A DNA stretch of 64,000 nt from Frigidibacter oleivorans (GCF_003993775.1 NZ_RJRZ01000002.1:248001-312000); one strand, 5' to 3'. Shown: positions 32,170 to 41,261, numbered from the stretch's first letter. The notes: generated by a model not told the origin, from the sequence alone. Made by a program: numbers and translations.

Positions 32170-32637
32170 TCAGAACGCGGCGTCCGGTTCCGGATCGCAG
32201 CGCCCGCGCAGCCGGTCGCGCAACAGCGTGATCCGGGCCTGCAGCGATGTCAGTTCCTCGACGCTGAGCCCGGTCTTGCTGACCACGCAATCGACGAACT
32301 CGCCGGCCCGTGCCTGAAAATCGCGCCCGGCGCCGGTCAGCCGCAGCCGCACCTGCCGTTCGTCGGCCGCGTCGCGCGTCCGCACCACCAGCCCCATCGC
32401 CTCCATCCGCTTCAGCAGCGGGGTCAGCGTGTTGCTGTCGAGTTGCAGCTTCTGGCCGATCTGGCTGACGGTGCGGTCATCCTCGTCCCACAGCGTCACC
32501 AGCACCAGATACTGCGGGAAGGTGATCCCCATGTCGTTGAGGATCGGTTTATACGCCTGCTGAATAGTTCGGCTTGCGCTATACAGCGCGAAGCATAACT
32601 GTCGCTCTAGGGGAATGTGCGCGTCGTGCTCGTCCAT
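32170..32637 (-). CDS. ohrR: OhrR-type MarR family organic peroxide sensor
   Basis: A 155-residue winged-helix repressor with the reactive N-terminal cysteine in ERQLCFALYSASR (Cys15), the defining feature of OhrR. The recognition region is TVSQIGQKLQLDSNTLTPLLKR and the wing VVRTRDAADERQVRLRLT. Oxidation of Cys15 by organic hydroperoxides releases DNA. It is divergent from ohr across 133 bases that carry a 21-bp dyad. No second Cys like that of 2-Cys OhrRs stands out except in FVDCVVSK, which could form the intersubunit disulfide. Confidence 0.93.
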   Translation of the reverse strand: MDEHDAHIPLERQLCFALYSASRTIQQAYKPILNDMGITFPQYLVLVTLWDEDDRTVSQIGQKLQLDSNTLTPLLKRMEAMGLVVRTRDAADERQVRLRLTGAGRDFQARAGEFVDCVVSKTGLSVEELTSLQARITLLRDRLRGRCDPEPDAAF

Positions 32638-32663
32638 GACGTGTCCTTACTTGACGTCATTCC

Positions 32664-32684
32664 GCCGAACAATCAGCGTTCGGC
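32664..32684. promoter_or_regulatory. Candidate OhrR operator in the ohrR-ohr divergent region
   Basis: GCCGAAC and GTTCGGC are separated by 7 bases (AATCAGC), giving a 21-bp dyad 27 bases upstream of ohrR. Characterised OhrR boxes are more AT-rich, so this assignment rests on position. Confidence 0.45.
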
Positions 32685-32770
32685 ATTTTAGACCGAAACC
32701 GAAAGAGGCTTTCTGCGTTCCAGCATCGCCGCGCCCGACAAGATCGTGCGCGATGGTTTTGAGGGAAGTT

Positions 32771-33208
32771 ATGGCAGTTACAATACTCTACACGACGCAG
32801 GCCACCGCGACGGGAGGCGGACAGAGTGGTCACGTGTCGACGGGGGATGGCGCGATTGACGTCGCGTTCGGCGTGCCGCGCGAACTGGGGGGGAACGGGC
32901 GCGGCAACAATCCGGAACAATTCTTCGCCGCGGCCTTCGCGACCTGCTTTCTGGGCGCGATGCGTTATGTCGTGGCACAGGACCGGCTGGACCCGATCGC
33001 GCCGGAGGCGGCGGTGACGGCAACCGTGGGCATCGGCCCGCGCGATGACGGCGGCTTCGGACTGGCACTGGCGCTGGACGTGCTGTTGCCGGGCTATAGC
33101 GAGGAATCGGCCAGAAAGCTGTTCGAGCGCTCGCATTTCTACTGCCCCTACACCAACGCGGTGGCGGGCAATGTCGCGGTCGAGACGCGGCTGATCGGCC
33201 ATGCCTGA
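32771..33208 (+). CDS. ohr: Organic hydroperoxide resistance peroxiredoxin Ohr
   Basis: Cys-based peroxidase that reduces fatty-acid and alkyl hydroperoxides using lipoylated proteins. The 145 residues contain the peroxidatic Cys59 in AAFATCFLGAMR, the resolving Cys125 in SHFYCPYTNAV, and the activating Glu50 in NNPEQFF. Length is normal for Ohr. ATG 32771 has AGGGAAG close upstream. Expression should be relieved from OhrR by peroxide. Confidence 0.96.
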   Translation: MAVTILYTTQATATGGGQSGHVSTGDGAIDVAFGVPRELGGNGRGNNPEQFFAAAFATCFLGAMRYVVAQDRLDPIAPEAAVTATVGIGPRDDGGFGLALALDVLLPGYSEESARKLFERSHFYCPYTNAVAGNVAVETRLIGHA

Positions 33209-33322
33209 CGCCCGGTGGCGGCGCGCCGGGCCGGGCCTGCGGCGGGTCGCGGCGGAAACATCTGCCCGACTCGGGTGTTGCTGTGTCACTCTGTCCAAGT
33301 TTCGTGGAAGGAGGATCCAGAG

Positions 33323-33529
33323 ATGACACGCCATATCGCGGACAAGCAGAAGGCTGCCACCAGCGCGCGCCTGCGCCGGTTCCTGCAGCTTGAACGGACC
33401 CATCGGGACGAGGGCGACCATCCCGCCGCCCGGGCGCTGACGCGCCGGCCGCGGAAGGGGTCCGCCCCCTCGGGCAGCCTTGCCCGGCTGAAACAGTATC
33501 TTCGCATCGAACGCGGCCACGACGCCTGA
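33323..33529 (+). CDS. Small basic protein with an internal repeat
   Basis: A 68-residue reading frame preceded by a very strong AAGGAGG site 8 bases before ATG, which supports translation. It is rich in Arg, Lys and Ala. Two copies of a motif occur: ARLRRFLQLERTH (15-27) and ARLKQYLRIERGH (54-66), linked by a basic Pro-containing segment. Each copy would make a short amphipathic helix. No family is recognised; nucleic-acid binding or a two-site adaptor is conceivable. It stands between ohr and a bidirectional terminator. Confidence 0.62.
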   Translation: MTRHIADKQKAATSARLRRFLQLERTHRDEGDHPAARALTRRPRKGSAPSGSLARLKQYLRIERGHDA

Positions 33530-33559
33530 GCGTCGGACAGGCCGCACCCGGCACGTGTC

Positions 33560-33585
33560 AGGGCCGCGGCATCCGCCGCGGCCCT
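33560..33585. terminator. Bidirectional hairpin between the small basic protein and ilvE
   Basis: AGGGCCGCGGC and GCCGCGGCCCT form a perfect 11-bp stem with a 4-base loop between two convergent genes. Confidence 0.6.
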
Positions 33586-33601
33586 TGCCGTTGCGGCGCG
33601 G

Positions 33602-34471
33602 TCAGGCGCGGACCAGCGCCTCGTATTCGGTGGCGATGTCGCGGGTCAGGGCGCCGACCTCGAACCGGTAGTCGCCGATCTGGCCCACCGGCGTCACCTC
33701 GGCGGCGGTGCCGGTCAGCCAGCACTGCTCGAAGCCTTCCAGTTCCGACGGCTCGATATGCCGTTCGTGCACGGTGATGCCCTTGGCACGCAGCATGCCG
33801 ATCACCGTCTGGCGGGTGATGCCGTTCAGGATGCAGTCCGGCAGCGGTGTATGCACCTCGCCACCCTTGACGAAGAAGATGTTGGCCCCCGTCGCCTCGG
33901 CCACATAGCCGCGATAGTCGAAGAACAGTGCGTCGGAACAGCCCTTGGCCTGTGCCGAGTGCTTGGCCATCGTGCAGATCATGTAGAGCCCCGCCGCCTT
34001 GGCCGCGGTCGGGATCGTTTCGGGCGAGGGACGCTTCCACTTCGCGATGTCGAGCTTCGCGCCCTTCATCTTCGCGTCGCCGTAATAGGCGCCCCAAGAC
34101 CAGACCGCGATGGCCAGCCGCACAGGGTTGCCGATGGCCGACACGCCCATCTCGTCACCGGCACCGCGGAAGGCCACGGCGCGCACATAGGCGTCGGTCA
34201 GGCCGTTGGCGGCCAGCACCGCCTCTTTCGCCGCGTCGATCTGTTCGACGGTATAGGGAATCGGCATATCCAGCAGCTCGCCCGATTTCAGCAGCCGCTG
34301 CGAATGTTCGGTCGATTTGAAGATCTTGCCGTTATAGCAGCGCTCGCCCTCGAACACGCTCGACGCGTAGTGCAGCGCATGGGTCAGGATATGGACCTGC
34401 GCCCCGCGCCACTCGACCATCTGGCCATCCATCCAGATCTTGCCGTCGCGGTCCTCATAGGATCCAGCCAT
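33602..34471 (-). CDS. ilvE: Branched-chain amino acid aminotransferase
   Basis: Final step of valine, leucine and isoleucine synthesis and first step of their breakdown; fold-type IV PLP enzyme. The 289 residues have the PLP Lys158 in TAAKAAGLY, YRGYVAEATGANIFF with the pyridine-binding Glu192, and RLAIAVWSWGAYYG. ATG 34471 is 5 bases after GAGGAGG; a GTG two codons earlier is not needed. It is divergent from petP. ilvD lies 17 kb away, so the pathway genes are not clustered. Confidence 0.96.
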   Translation of the reverse strand: MAGSYEDRDGKIWMDGQMVEWRGAQVHILTHALHYASSVFEGERCYNGKIFKSTEHSQRLLKSGELLDMPIPYTVEQIDAAKEAVLAANGLTDAYVRAVAFRGAGDEMGVSAIGNPVRLAIAVWSWGAYYGDAKMKGAKLDIAKWKRPSPETIPTAAKAAGLYMICTMAKHSAQAKGCSDALFFDYRGYVAEATGANIFFVKGGEVHTPLPDCILNGITRQTVIGMLRAKGITVHERHIEPSELEGFEQCWLTGTAAEVTPVGQIGDYRFEVGALTRDIATEYEALVRA

Positions 34472-34563
34472 CTCCACCTCCTCGCAGCCCCTGCTGCATT
34501 TGCGAATGTTGCGCTCCTAACGTCCGAAGCGGACATATTCTTTCGTTTGCGCGGCCTCGGGCT

Positions 34564-34604
34564 ATCAATTGATTCTTGGAAAGTCAACAAGGCTGACGTA
34601 AATA
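34564..34604 (+). promoter_or_regulatory. petP-petR promoter with adjacent palindrome
   Basis: TTGGAA (34576-34581), a 17-base spacer and TAAATA (34599-34604) form a good sigma-70-type promoter. The 10-bp palindrome ATCAATTGAT (34564-34573) touches the -35 from upstream and resembles MarR-family sites, so autoregulation by PetP is possible. A second small dyad GTCCG-AAG-CGGAC is at 34522-34534. Confidence 0.5.
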
Positions 34605-34639
34605 GGGGCCGATCGAAGGCAAAGGTGATCGGGGGGACC

Positions 34640-35149
34640 ATGACCCAGGGCGCACGCGCGCGGGACGGGGGCGAAAGCCTGCTGTTCCTGACGGACGAGC
34701 AGCTGCGGAAGGGGATCGAAGCGATGTTCTTCGCCTATCGCGGCTTTACCGCCGATCCCGACCGCATTCTCGAGGCGCGGGGTTATGGCCGGGCGCATCA
34801 CCGCGCGATCCACTTCATCCACCGCGCCCCGGGGCAGACCGTGACCACGCTTCTGGGGGTGCTGGGCGTGACCAAGCAGAGCCTGAACCGTGTGCTGCGC
34901 TCGCTGATCGACGACGGGCTGGTCGAAAGCCGCGTGGGCCGCAAGGACAAGCGCGAACGCCACCTGTTCCTGACCCCGGCGGGGGACGAGCTGGAACGCG
35001 AACTGTCGGACGCGCAGCGCCGCCGGATGCGGGCGGCCTATCGCAATGCCGGCCCGCAGGCGGTGGCCGGCTTCCGGCAGGTGCTCGAGGCGATGATGGA
35101 CCCGGACCTGCGGCGGTATTATCAGTCGATGAAGGACGGTGGCTCCTGA
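34640..35149 (+). CDS. petP: MarR-family regulator PetP
   Basis: A 169-residue winged-helix protein. An N-terminal dimerisation helix is followed by TVTTLLGVLGVTKQSLNRVL (recognition region 68-87) and the wing LVESRVGRKDKRERHLFLT. The gene directly precedes an OmpR-type regulator, as in the petP-petR pair described near petABC in Rhodobacter capsulatus, where the two proteins are linked to cytochrome bc1 gene function. Here the pair is 27 kb from petABC. The start ATG has a G-rich upstream site. Confidence 0.85.
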   Translation: MTQGARARDGGESLLFLTDEQLRKGIEAMFFAYRGFTADPDRILEARGYGRAHHRAIHFIHRAPGQTVTTLLGVLGVTKQSLNRVLRSLIDDGLVESRVGRKDKRERHLFLTPAGDELERELSDAQRRRMRAAYRNAGPQAVAGFRQVLEAMMDPDLRRYYQSMKDGGS

Positions 35150-35200
35150 CCGCGGGCCGTGGCCCGGCGGAGGCGCCAGACGAGGACGGAGGGGCAGGCA

Positions 35201-35902
35201 ATGACCGCGGACACGCATCTGCTGATCGTCGATGACGACGAACGCATCCGCAGCCTGCTGCAGAAGTTCCTCGTGCGGCAGGGTTTTCTGGTGACCGGCG
35301 CCCGCGATGCCGCCCATGCGCGGCGGCTGCTGGCGGGGCTCGATTTCGACATGGGCATCTTCGACGTGATGATGCCGGGCGAGGACGGGATCAGCCTGAC
35401 CCGCGACCTGCGGCGGCAGGCGTCGATGCCGATCCTGCTGCTGACCGCGAAGGGCGAGACGGCGGAACGCATCGAGGGGCTGGAGGCGGGGGCGGACGAC
35501 TATCTGCCGAAACCCTTCGAGCCGCGGGAGCTGTTGCTGCGGATCAACGCCATCCTGCGCCGCACCCCGCCGCCGGCCGAGAACGGGCCGAAATTCATCC
35601 ATCTCGGCCCCGTGCGCTATGACATCGACCGGGGCGAGCTGTGGCGCGGCGACAGCCCGGTGCGGCTGACCGCCACCGAATCCGCGCTGATGCGGATCTT
35701 CGCCGGCCGCCCGGGCGAGCCGGTGTCGCGGCAGGTTCTGGTCGAGGAACTGGGCCGCGACAAGGGCGGCGCCGAGGCCACGCAGGAACGCGCCGTCGAC
35801 GTGCAGATCACCCGCCTGCGCCGCAAGATCGAGGGCGATCCGAAGGAACCGCGCTATCTGCAGACGGTCCGCGGTGCGGGCTACATGCTGATGCCGGAAT
35901 AG
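35201..35902 (+). CDS. petR: OmpR-family response regulator PetR
   Basis: A 233-residue two-domain regulator. The receiver has the acidic pocket VDDDERIR, phospho-acceptor Asp55 in IFDVMMPG and Lys104 in YLPKPFEP. The winged-helix output domain includes VRLTATESALMRIF and VDVQITRLRRKIEGDP, ending RGAGYMLMPE. GGAGGGG precedes ATG 35201. No histidine kinase is adjacent; the MarR protein upstream is its partner in the family context. A hairpin follows directly. Confidence 0.93.
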   Translation: MTADTHLLIVDDDERIRSLLQKFLVRQGFLVTGARDAAHARRLLAGLDFDMGIFDVMMPGEDGISLTRDLRRQASMPILLLTAKGETAERIEGLEAGADDYLPKPFEPRELLLRINAILRRTPPPAENGPKFIHLGPVRYDIDRGELWRGDSPVRLTATESALMRIFAGRPGEPVSRQVLVEELGRDKGGAEATQERAVDVQITRLRRKIEGDPKEPRYLQTVRGAGYMLMPE

Positions 35903-35905
35903 CGG

Positions 35906-35947
35906 CCCGGGGCGGGCGGCAGCGGGTTGCCAAGCCGCCGCCCCGGG
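35906..35947 (+). terminator. Hairpin after petR
   Basis: A 10-bp arm CCCGGGGCGG plus 4 more pairs with one bulged G, and a 13-base loop, starting 4 bases after the petR stop. It separates petPR from xseB. Confidence 0.5.
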
Positions 35948-36001
35948 GTGGCCGCTCAGGCGCGGGGCCGCTATATCGGTGCCCAAGGCAAGGAGGCGCG
36001 G

Positions 36002-36238
36002 ATGGACGACATCAAGGCGATGAGCTTCGAGACGGCGATGAAAGAGCTCGAGGCGGTGGTGGGCAAGCTGGAAAAGGGCGACGTGCCGCTGGAGGAATCG
36101 ATCGGCCTTTACGAACGCGGGGCGGCCCTGCGCGCCCATTGCGACGACAAGCTGCGCGCCGCCGAGGAAAAGGTGGCGAAGATCGCGCTGGGCCCCGATG
36201 GCCAGCCCTCGGGCCTGACGCCGGTGGACGGGCTCTGA
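36002..36238 (+). CDS. xseB: Exodeoxyribonuclease VII small subunit
   Basis: A 78-residue helical protein with MSFETAMKELEAVVGKLEKG and PLEESIGLYERGAALRAHC, the standard XseB signature. It partners XseA, which is not in the window. AAGGAGG lies just before ATG 36002. The ispA start follows its stop by one base. The xseB-ispA-dxs order is common in bacteria. Confidence 0.96.
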   Translation: MDDIKAMSFETAMKELEAVVGKLEKGDVPLEESIGLYERGAALRAHCDDKLRAAEEKVAKIALGPDGQPSGLTPVDGL

Positions 36239-36239
36239 C

Positions 36240-37106
36240 ATGTTCGACAAGGTGCTGGCGGCGCATGCCACGGCGATCGGCGCCGCGCTGACCGCCGCGC
36301 TGGCCACGCGCGGCGACGAGCCGGTGGTGCAGGCGATGCGCTATGCGGTGGCGGGCGGCAAGCGGCTGCGCGGCTTTCTGGTGCTGGAAGGCGCGGCGCT
36401 GCACGGGATCGGGTCCGGCCGCGCGATGCCGGCCGCGGCGGCGGTCGAGGCGCTGCATGCCTACAGCCTTGTCCATGACGACCTGCCCTGCATGGACGAT
36501 GACGACCTGCGCCGCGGCCAGCCGACCGTGCATGTCAAATGGGACGAGGCGGTGGCGGTGCTGGCCGGCGACGCGCTGCAGACGCTGGCCTTCGAGCTGT
36601 GCTGCGACCCCGCGCTCGGCCCGGCAGAGCGGCGGGTGGCGCTGGTGGCGGCGCTGGCGCGCGCCTCGGGTGCCGAAGGGATGGTGCTGGGCCAGGCGCT
36701 GGACATCGCCGCCGAATCCGCCCCGGCACCGCTGACCCTGCCGCAGATCGAACGGCTGCAGGCGGGCAAGACCGGGGCGCTGATCGGCTTTGCCGCGCAG
36801 GCGGGGCCGATCCTGGCCGGGGCGGACCCCGCGCCGCTGGCGGACTATGCCCGGGCCTTGGGCCTTGCCTTCCAGATCGCGGACGACATCCTCGATGTCG
36901 AGGGCGACCCTGCGGCGGCGGGCAAGCGGCTGAACAAGGATGCGGGCGCCGGCAAGGCCACCTTCGTGTCGCTGCTGGGGCTCGATGGCGCCAAGGCCCG
37001 CGCCGCCGCACTGGTTGCCGAGGCCGAGGCGGCGCTGGACCCCTACGGTGCGGCGGCGGGAACCTTGCGCGACGCGGCGCGCTTCGCTATCGCCCGGCGC
37101 AACTGA
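36240..37106 (+). CDS. ispA: Polyprenyl (farnesyl) diphosphate synthase
   Basis: Chain-elongating prenyltransferase making geranyl/farnesyl diphosphate from IPP and DMAPP; 288 residues. It has the first Asp-rich motif [15 protein letters not shown] (about 79-93), KTGALIGFA, and the second motif [13 protein letters not shown] (about 211-223). The four residues between the Asp of the first motif fit bacterial type II FPP synthases. It starts one base after the xseB stop, so translation is probably coupled. dxs follows 19 bases on. Confidence 0.95.
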   Translation: MFDKVLAAHATAIGAALTAALATRGDEPVVQAMRYAVAGGKRLRGFLVLEGAALHGIGSGRAMPAAAAVEALHAYSLVHDDLPCMDDDDLRRGQPTVHVKWDEAVAVLAGDALQTLAFELCCDPALGPAERRVALVAALARASGAEGMVLGQALDIAAESAPAPLTLPQIERLQAGKTGALIGFAAQAGPILAGADPAPLADYARALGLAFQIADDILDVEGDPAAAGKRLNKDAGAGKATFVSLLGLDGAKARAAALVAEAEAALDPYGAAAGTLRDAARFAIARRN

Positions 37107-37125
37107 CCGGAAGGAAAGGGCAGCG

Positions 37126-39063
37126 ATGAGCGACCGTCCCGACACCCGCCCCGACACGCGCCCGGCCACCCCGCTGCTGGACCGGGTGCACCAGCCCGCC
37201 GACCTGAAGGCGCTGTCGCAGCGCGAGCTGCGCCAGCTGGCCGACGAGCTGCGGGCCGAAACGATCGACGCGGTGTCGGTGACCGGCGGCCATCTGGGCG
37301 CGGGTCTGGGCGTGGTCGAACTGACCGTGGCGATCCATGCCGTCTTCGACACGCCGCGCGACAAGCTGATCTGGGATGTGGGTCACCAGTGCTATCCCCA
37401 CAAGATCCTGACCGGGCGGCGCGAGCGCATCCGCAGCCTGCGACAGAAGGGCGGGCTTTCGGGCTTCACCAAGCGCAGCGAAAGCCCCTATGACCCCTTC
37501 GGCGCCGCCCACAGCTCGACCTCGATCTCGGCCGCGCTCGGCTTTGCCGCGGCGCGCGATCTGGGGGGCGATCCGGGCGACGCCATCGCGGTGATCGGCG
37601 ATGGCGCGATGAGCGCGGGCATGGCCTTCGAGGCGATGAACAATGCCGGCCATCTGGACAAGCGGCTGTTCGTGATCCTGAACGACAACGAGATGTCGAT
37701 CGCGCCGCCGGTGGGGGCGCTGTCGGCCTATCTGACCCGGCTTTATGCCAAGGGGCCGTTCCAGGAACTGAAAGCCGCGGCCAAGGGTGCCGTCAGCCTG
37801 CTGCCGCCGCCGCTGCAGGAAGGCGCCAAGCGCGCCAAGGAAATGCTGAAGGGCCTCGCCGTCGGCGGGACGCTGTTCGAGGAACTGGGCTTCACCTATA
37901 TCGGCCCGGTGGACGGCCATGACCTCGACCAGCTGGTGCCGCTGTTGCGCGCGGTGCGGACGCGGGCGACGGGGCCGGTGCTGATCCATGCGATCACCCG
38001 CAAGGGCAAGGGCTATGCCCCCGCCGAACGCGCCGCCGACAAGGGCCATGCCACGGCGAAATTCGACGTGGTCACCGGCGCGCAGGTCAAGGCGCCGTCG
38101 AACGCGCCGAGCTACACCAAGGTCTTCGCGCAGGCACTGGTCCGCGCGGCAGAGGCCGACCCGAAGATCGTGGCGGTCACCGCCGCGATGCCCGACGGGA
38201 CGGGGCTGAACCTCTTCGCCGAACGCTTTCCGCGCCGCTGCTTCGACGTGGGAATCGCCGAACAGCATGGCGTCACCTTCGCCGCGGGGCTGGCGGCGGG
38301 CGGGATGAAGCCCTTCTGCGCGATCTATTCCACCTTCCTGCAGCGCGGCTACGATCAGGTCGTGCATGACGTGGCGATCCAGCGGCTGCCGGTGCGCTTT
38401 GCCATCGATCGGGCGGGTCTGGTGGGCGCCGATGGCGCGACCCATGCCGGCAGCTTCGACGTGGCCTTCCTGTCGAACCTGCCGGGCTTCGTGGTCATGG
38501 CCGCCGCCGACGAGGCAGAGCTGGTGCATATGGTTGCCACTGCCGCCGCGCATGACGAGGGTCCCATCGCCTTCCGCTATCCGCGGGGCGAGGGCACGGG
38601 GGTCGAGATGCCGGAACAGGGCGTCCCGCTGGAGATCGGGCGCGGCCGCATCGTGGCCGAGGGCGGACGCGTGGCGATCCTGTCCTTCGGCACCCGTCTG
38701 GCCGAGGTGATGCGCGCGCGCGAGGCGCTGGCGGTGCGCGGCCTTGCCCCCACCGTCGCCGACGCTCGCTTCGCCAAGCCCCTGGACCGCGAGCTGATCC
38801 TGCGGCTGGCGCGCGAGCACGAGGCGCTGATCTGTGTCGAGGAAGGCGCGGTCGGCGGTTTCGGCAGCCATGTCGCGCAGCTGCTGGCCGAAGAGGGCGT
38901 CTTCGACCGCGGCCTGACCTTCCGCAGCATGGTCCTGCCCGACATCTTCATCGACCAGATGTCGCCCGAGGACATGTATGCCGTTGCCGGCATGAACGCC
39001 CCGCAGATCGAGGCCAAGGTGCTGGAGGTTCTGGGCGTGGCGGTGGCGACCCGCCGCGCCTGA
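37126..39063 (+). CDS. dxs: 1-deoxy-D-xylulose-5-phosphate synthase
   Basis: Committing TPP-dependent enzyme of the MEP isoprenoid pathway, joining pyruvate and glyceraldehyde 3-phosphate. The 645 residues show [30 protein letters not shown], the TPP-binding [32 protein letters not shown] with the cofactor-activating Glu, and a C-terminal transketolase-like domain. AAGGAAAGG precedes ATG 37126. It is the last gene of xseB-ispA-dxs and depends on the thiamine imported by the ThiBPQ system at 57-61 kb. Confidence 0.97.
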   Translation: MSDRPDTRPDTRPATPLLDRVHQPADLKALSQRELRQLADELRAETIDAVSVTGGHLGAGLGVVELTVAIHAVFDTPRDKLIWDVGHQCYPHKILTGRRERIRSLRQKGGLSGFTKRSESPYDPFGAAHSSTSISAALGFAAARDLGGDPGDAIAVIGDGAMSAGMAFEAMNNAGHLDKRLFVILNDNEMSIAPPVGALSAYLTRLYAKGPFQELKAAAKGAVSLLPPPLQEGAKRAKEMLKGLAVGGTLFEELGFTYIGPVDGHDLDQLVPLLRAVRTRATGPVLIHAITRKGKGYAPAERAADKGHATAKFDVVTGAQVKAPSNAPSYTKVFAQALVRAAEADPKIVAVTAAMPDGTGLNLFAERFPRRCFDVGIAEQHGVTFAAGLAAGGMKPFCAIYSTFLQRGYDQVVHDVAIQRLPVRFAIDRAGLVGADGATHAGSFDVAFLSNLPGFVVMAAADEAELVHMVATAAAHDEGPIAFRYPRGEGTGVEMPEQGVPLEIGRGRIVAEGGRVAILSFGTRLAEVMRAREALAVRGLAPTVADARFAKPLDRELILRLAREHEALICVEEGAVGGFGSHVAQLLAEEGVFDRGLTFRSMVLPDIFIDQMSPEDMYAVAGMNAPQIEAKVLEVLGVAVATRRA

Positions 39064-39076
39064 TCCTGCGCCCGCC

Positions 39077-39556
39077 TCAGGCGGCGGCGGCCTGCAGGCC
39101 CCGGTCCAGCATCGCGCGGATGTCCTTCTCGGACGTGCCCGCGACGATGCGGAACAGCTCGCGGTCGCCCTGCAGCAGCAGCAGGGTCGAGCGGCGCGGC
39201 ACGTCGCGGCCGGTCGTCACCGGATCGCGCTTCCACTGGTCCCAGTCCACGTTCACGAAGGCGATGCGCTCCGCATATTCGGGGTTCTCGGCCAGCAGCC
39301 GGGCGATCACCCGTTCCTGCGCGGCGCAGGTGGTGCACCAGCTGGCCTTGTAGTCGACGAAGACGACGCGCCCCTCGGCCAGCAGGCTGTCGATCAGGCC
39401 TGGGGTGTAGTCCATCGGCGCCGCGGCGCTGGCGCTGGCGGCCGGGGTTTCCGCGCGCGCCTTCGTCGGGCCGAGCGTCGCGGGCAGCGGCGCCACCAGC
39501 GAGACGGCGGTCAGGACGGCGATCAGTTCGGGTCGAAGGCGACGGGGGCGGGTCAT
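39077..39556 (-). CDS. Periplasmic thioredoxin-fold protein (DsbD C-terminal domain-like)
   Basis: A 159-residue protein with a signal peptide (about 1-35) and one thioredoxin domain. The active site is KASWCTTCAAQ (Cys74, Cys77), followed by VNVDWDQWKRD and STLLLLQGDRE in the cis-Pro region, most like the C-terminal domain of DsbD. It starts 19 bases after a CcdA-like gene on the same strand, so the two make a split DsbD-type relay: electrons from cytosolic thioredoxin through the membrane protein to this domain. Its targets are unknown. Confidence 0.86.
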   Translation of the reverse strand: MTRPRRLRPELIAVLTAVSLVAPLPATLGPTKARAETPAASASAAAPMDYTPGLIDSLLAEGRVVFVDYKASWCTTCAAQERVIARLLAENPEYAERIAFVNVDWDQWKRDPVTTGRDVPRRSTLLLLQGDRELFRIVAGTSEKDIRAMLDRGLQAAAA

Positions 39557-39575
39557 GGCGGTTCCTTTCGCGGGG

Positions 39576-40286
39576 TCAGATCGAAACGGACAGGTCCTGC
39601 AGCCAGGGCGGCAGGTAGCGGACGGCCAGCATCTCGAGCCCGCGCAGCGCGCCGGTCAGGGTGGCAAGGCCGATGATCAGGAAGGCGGCGCCGAGGATCG
39701 GGCGCGACCGGACGGCGAGCGCCCGCAGCGCCGCGCGCCGGCGCAGCAGCGCGGCGCGGGCGCCATAGGCGAAGGCCAGCATCAGCGCCGATACCCCGGC
39801 GGCGAAAGCCAGCATCACCGCCCCGGCGCGCAGCAGGTTCTCGCCCTGGCTCGCCAGCGCGATGGCGCCGCCAAGGGTGGGGCCGATGCAGGGGCTCCAT
39901 GCCAGGCCGAGGAAGGCGCCGCCGAGCGCGAGGCCCGCCGGGCCGCGATCCAGCCGGTCGATCCCGGCATCGGCGCGGGCGGCGATGCCGGCGGTGGCGG
40001 TGGCGAAGCCGGTGGAAAAGGACGGCACCAGCAGCACCGCGCCGAAGGCCATCATCAGCAGCGCGCCGGCCTGCACCATCCGCTCCTCGTCGAGCCCCAG
40101 GCTCTGGCCCGCCGCGGCCACCAGCAGGCCCGCCGCGACGAACGAGGCGCTCATCCCCGCCATCAGCGCGACGGGGCCCCAGCGATGCGCCTGCGCCGCC
40201 GAGGCCAGCACCAGCGGCAGCACCGGCAGCACGCAGGGATTGATCAGCGTCAGCAGGCCCGCCGCGAAAGCAAGGATCAGGTCCAA
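39576..40286 (-). CDS. CcdA/DsbD-type membrane thiol-disulfide transporter
   Basis: A 236-residue protein with about six membrane helices and two intramembrane cysteines in family positions: TLINPCVLPVLPLVL (Cys18) and LAWSPCIGPTLGGAI (Cys133). These would shuttle reducing equivalents across the inner membrane. The downstream thioredoxin-fold gene is the probable acceptor. It could support cytochrome c maturation, relevant here because bc1 contains cytochrome c1. Confidence 0.9.
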   Translation of the reverse strand: MDLILAFAAGLLTLINPCVLPVLPLVLASAAQAHRWGPVALMAGMSASFVAAGLLVAAAGQSLGLDEERMVQAGALLMMAFGAVLLVPSFSTGFATATAGIAARADAGIDRLDRGPAGLALGGAFLGLAWSPCIGPTLGGAIALASQGENLLRAGAVMLAFAAGVSALMLAFAYGARAALLRRRAALRALAVRSRPILGAAFLIIGLATLTGALRGLEMLAVRYLPPWLQDLSVSI

Positions 40287-40350
40287 GGTCGCCCCCGATT
40301 GTTCCTTGGTCTCTACGGGCGGCGGGCGGGGGCGGTTACGCCGCCGCCGA

Positions 40351-41229
40351 TCACGAACGCGTCATCTGCACCGCACGCGACCGCTGCACGGCAAGGATAC
40401 CGGCCGCGATCACCGCGACGCCCAGCACATCCACCCAGCCCAGCCCCTCGCCCAGCAGGGCCGCTGCCACCGCCACACCGAAGAACGGGTTGAGGAAATG
40501 GAAGGTCGCGGCCTTCAGCGCGCCGATCCGGCCCACCAGCAGGAACCAGACCCAGGTGGCCAGCAGCCCCGGCACGAAGCAGGTATAGAGGAAGGCCATC
40601 ACCAGTCGGGGGGTGAAGGTCACATGCGGCGGTTCCACCGCCACCGCCACCAGCCCGAGCGCGGCGGACCCCACCAGCATCTGCAGCCCCACCACCATCA
40701 TCACCCGGTTGCCCGAGGCGGTGCCCCGCATCGACAGGGTGGCCACCGTCAGCGCCACCGCACCCAGGATGCAGAAGGCCACGCCCAGGGGATCGGCCCC
40801 GCCCGACAGCCGCGATCCCATGATCAGCGCCACGCCGGCCATGCCGGCGACCAGCCCCGCCACGCCGCCGCGGGTCATCCGGTCGCCGAAGACCAGCCAT
40901 CCGGCCAGCGCCACCATCAGCGGCATCGACGAGGCGATGATCGAGGCCAGCGACGCCTCGATCCATTGCATCGCCACAAAATAGAGGCCGAGGTACAGCG
41001 CGTTCTGGCAAAGGCCGAAGATGACGACCGTGCGCCATTCGCCCCGGGTCAGCCGCCAGTCCTGCCCCATGATCCGGGCGAGGACGACCCCCGCCACGCC
41101 CGAGACGAGGAAGCGCAGCGCCAGCGCATGCATCGGCGCGGCATCGGCCACGATCATCCGGGCCGAGGTGAAGGCCGAGGACCACATGAAGGCGAAGGCG
41201 AGGCCCATCAGGACGGCGCGCAGGTCCAT
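40351..41229 (-). CDS. EamA/DMT-family transporter
   Basis: A 292-residue inner-membrane protein with about ten hydrophobic helices in two EamA repeats. The N-terminal repeat begins LMGLAFAFMWSSAFTSARMI and includes LRFLVSGVAGVVLARI. The second contains VGRIGALKAATFHFLNPFFG and LLGEGLGWVDVLG. A CGGAG site is 6 bases before ATG 41229. Such proteins export amino acids, nucleosides or other metabolites, but the substrate is not readable. Confidence 0.92.
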   Translation of the reverse strand: MDLRAVLMGLAFAFMWSSAFTSARMIVADAAPMHALALRFLVSGVAGVVLARIMGQDWRLTRGEWRTVVIFGLCQNALYLGLYFVAMQWIEASLASIIASSMPLMVALAGWLVFGDRMTRGGVAGLVAGMAGVALIMGSRLSGGADPLGVAFCILGAVALTVATLSMRGTASGNRVMMVVGLQMLVGSAALGLVAVAVEPPHVTFTPRLVMAFLYTCFVPGLLATWVWFLLVGRIGALKAATFHFLNPFFGVAVAAALLGEGLGWVDVLGVAVIAAGILAVQRSRAVQMTRS

Positions 41230-41261
41230 GGCAGACTCCGATCGGGGCGCGACACACGAGA

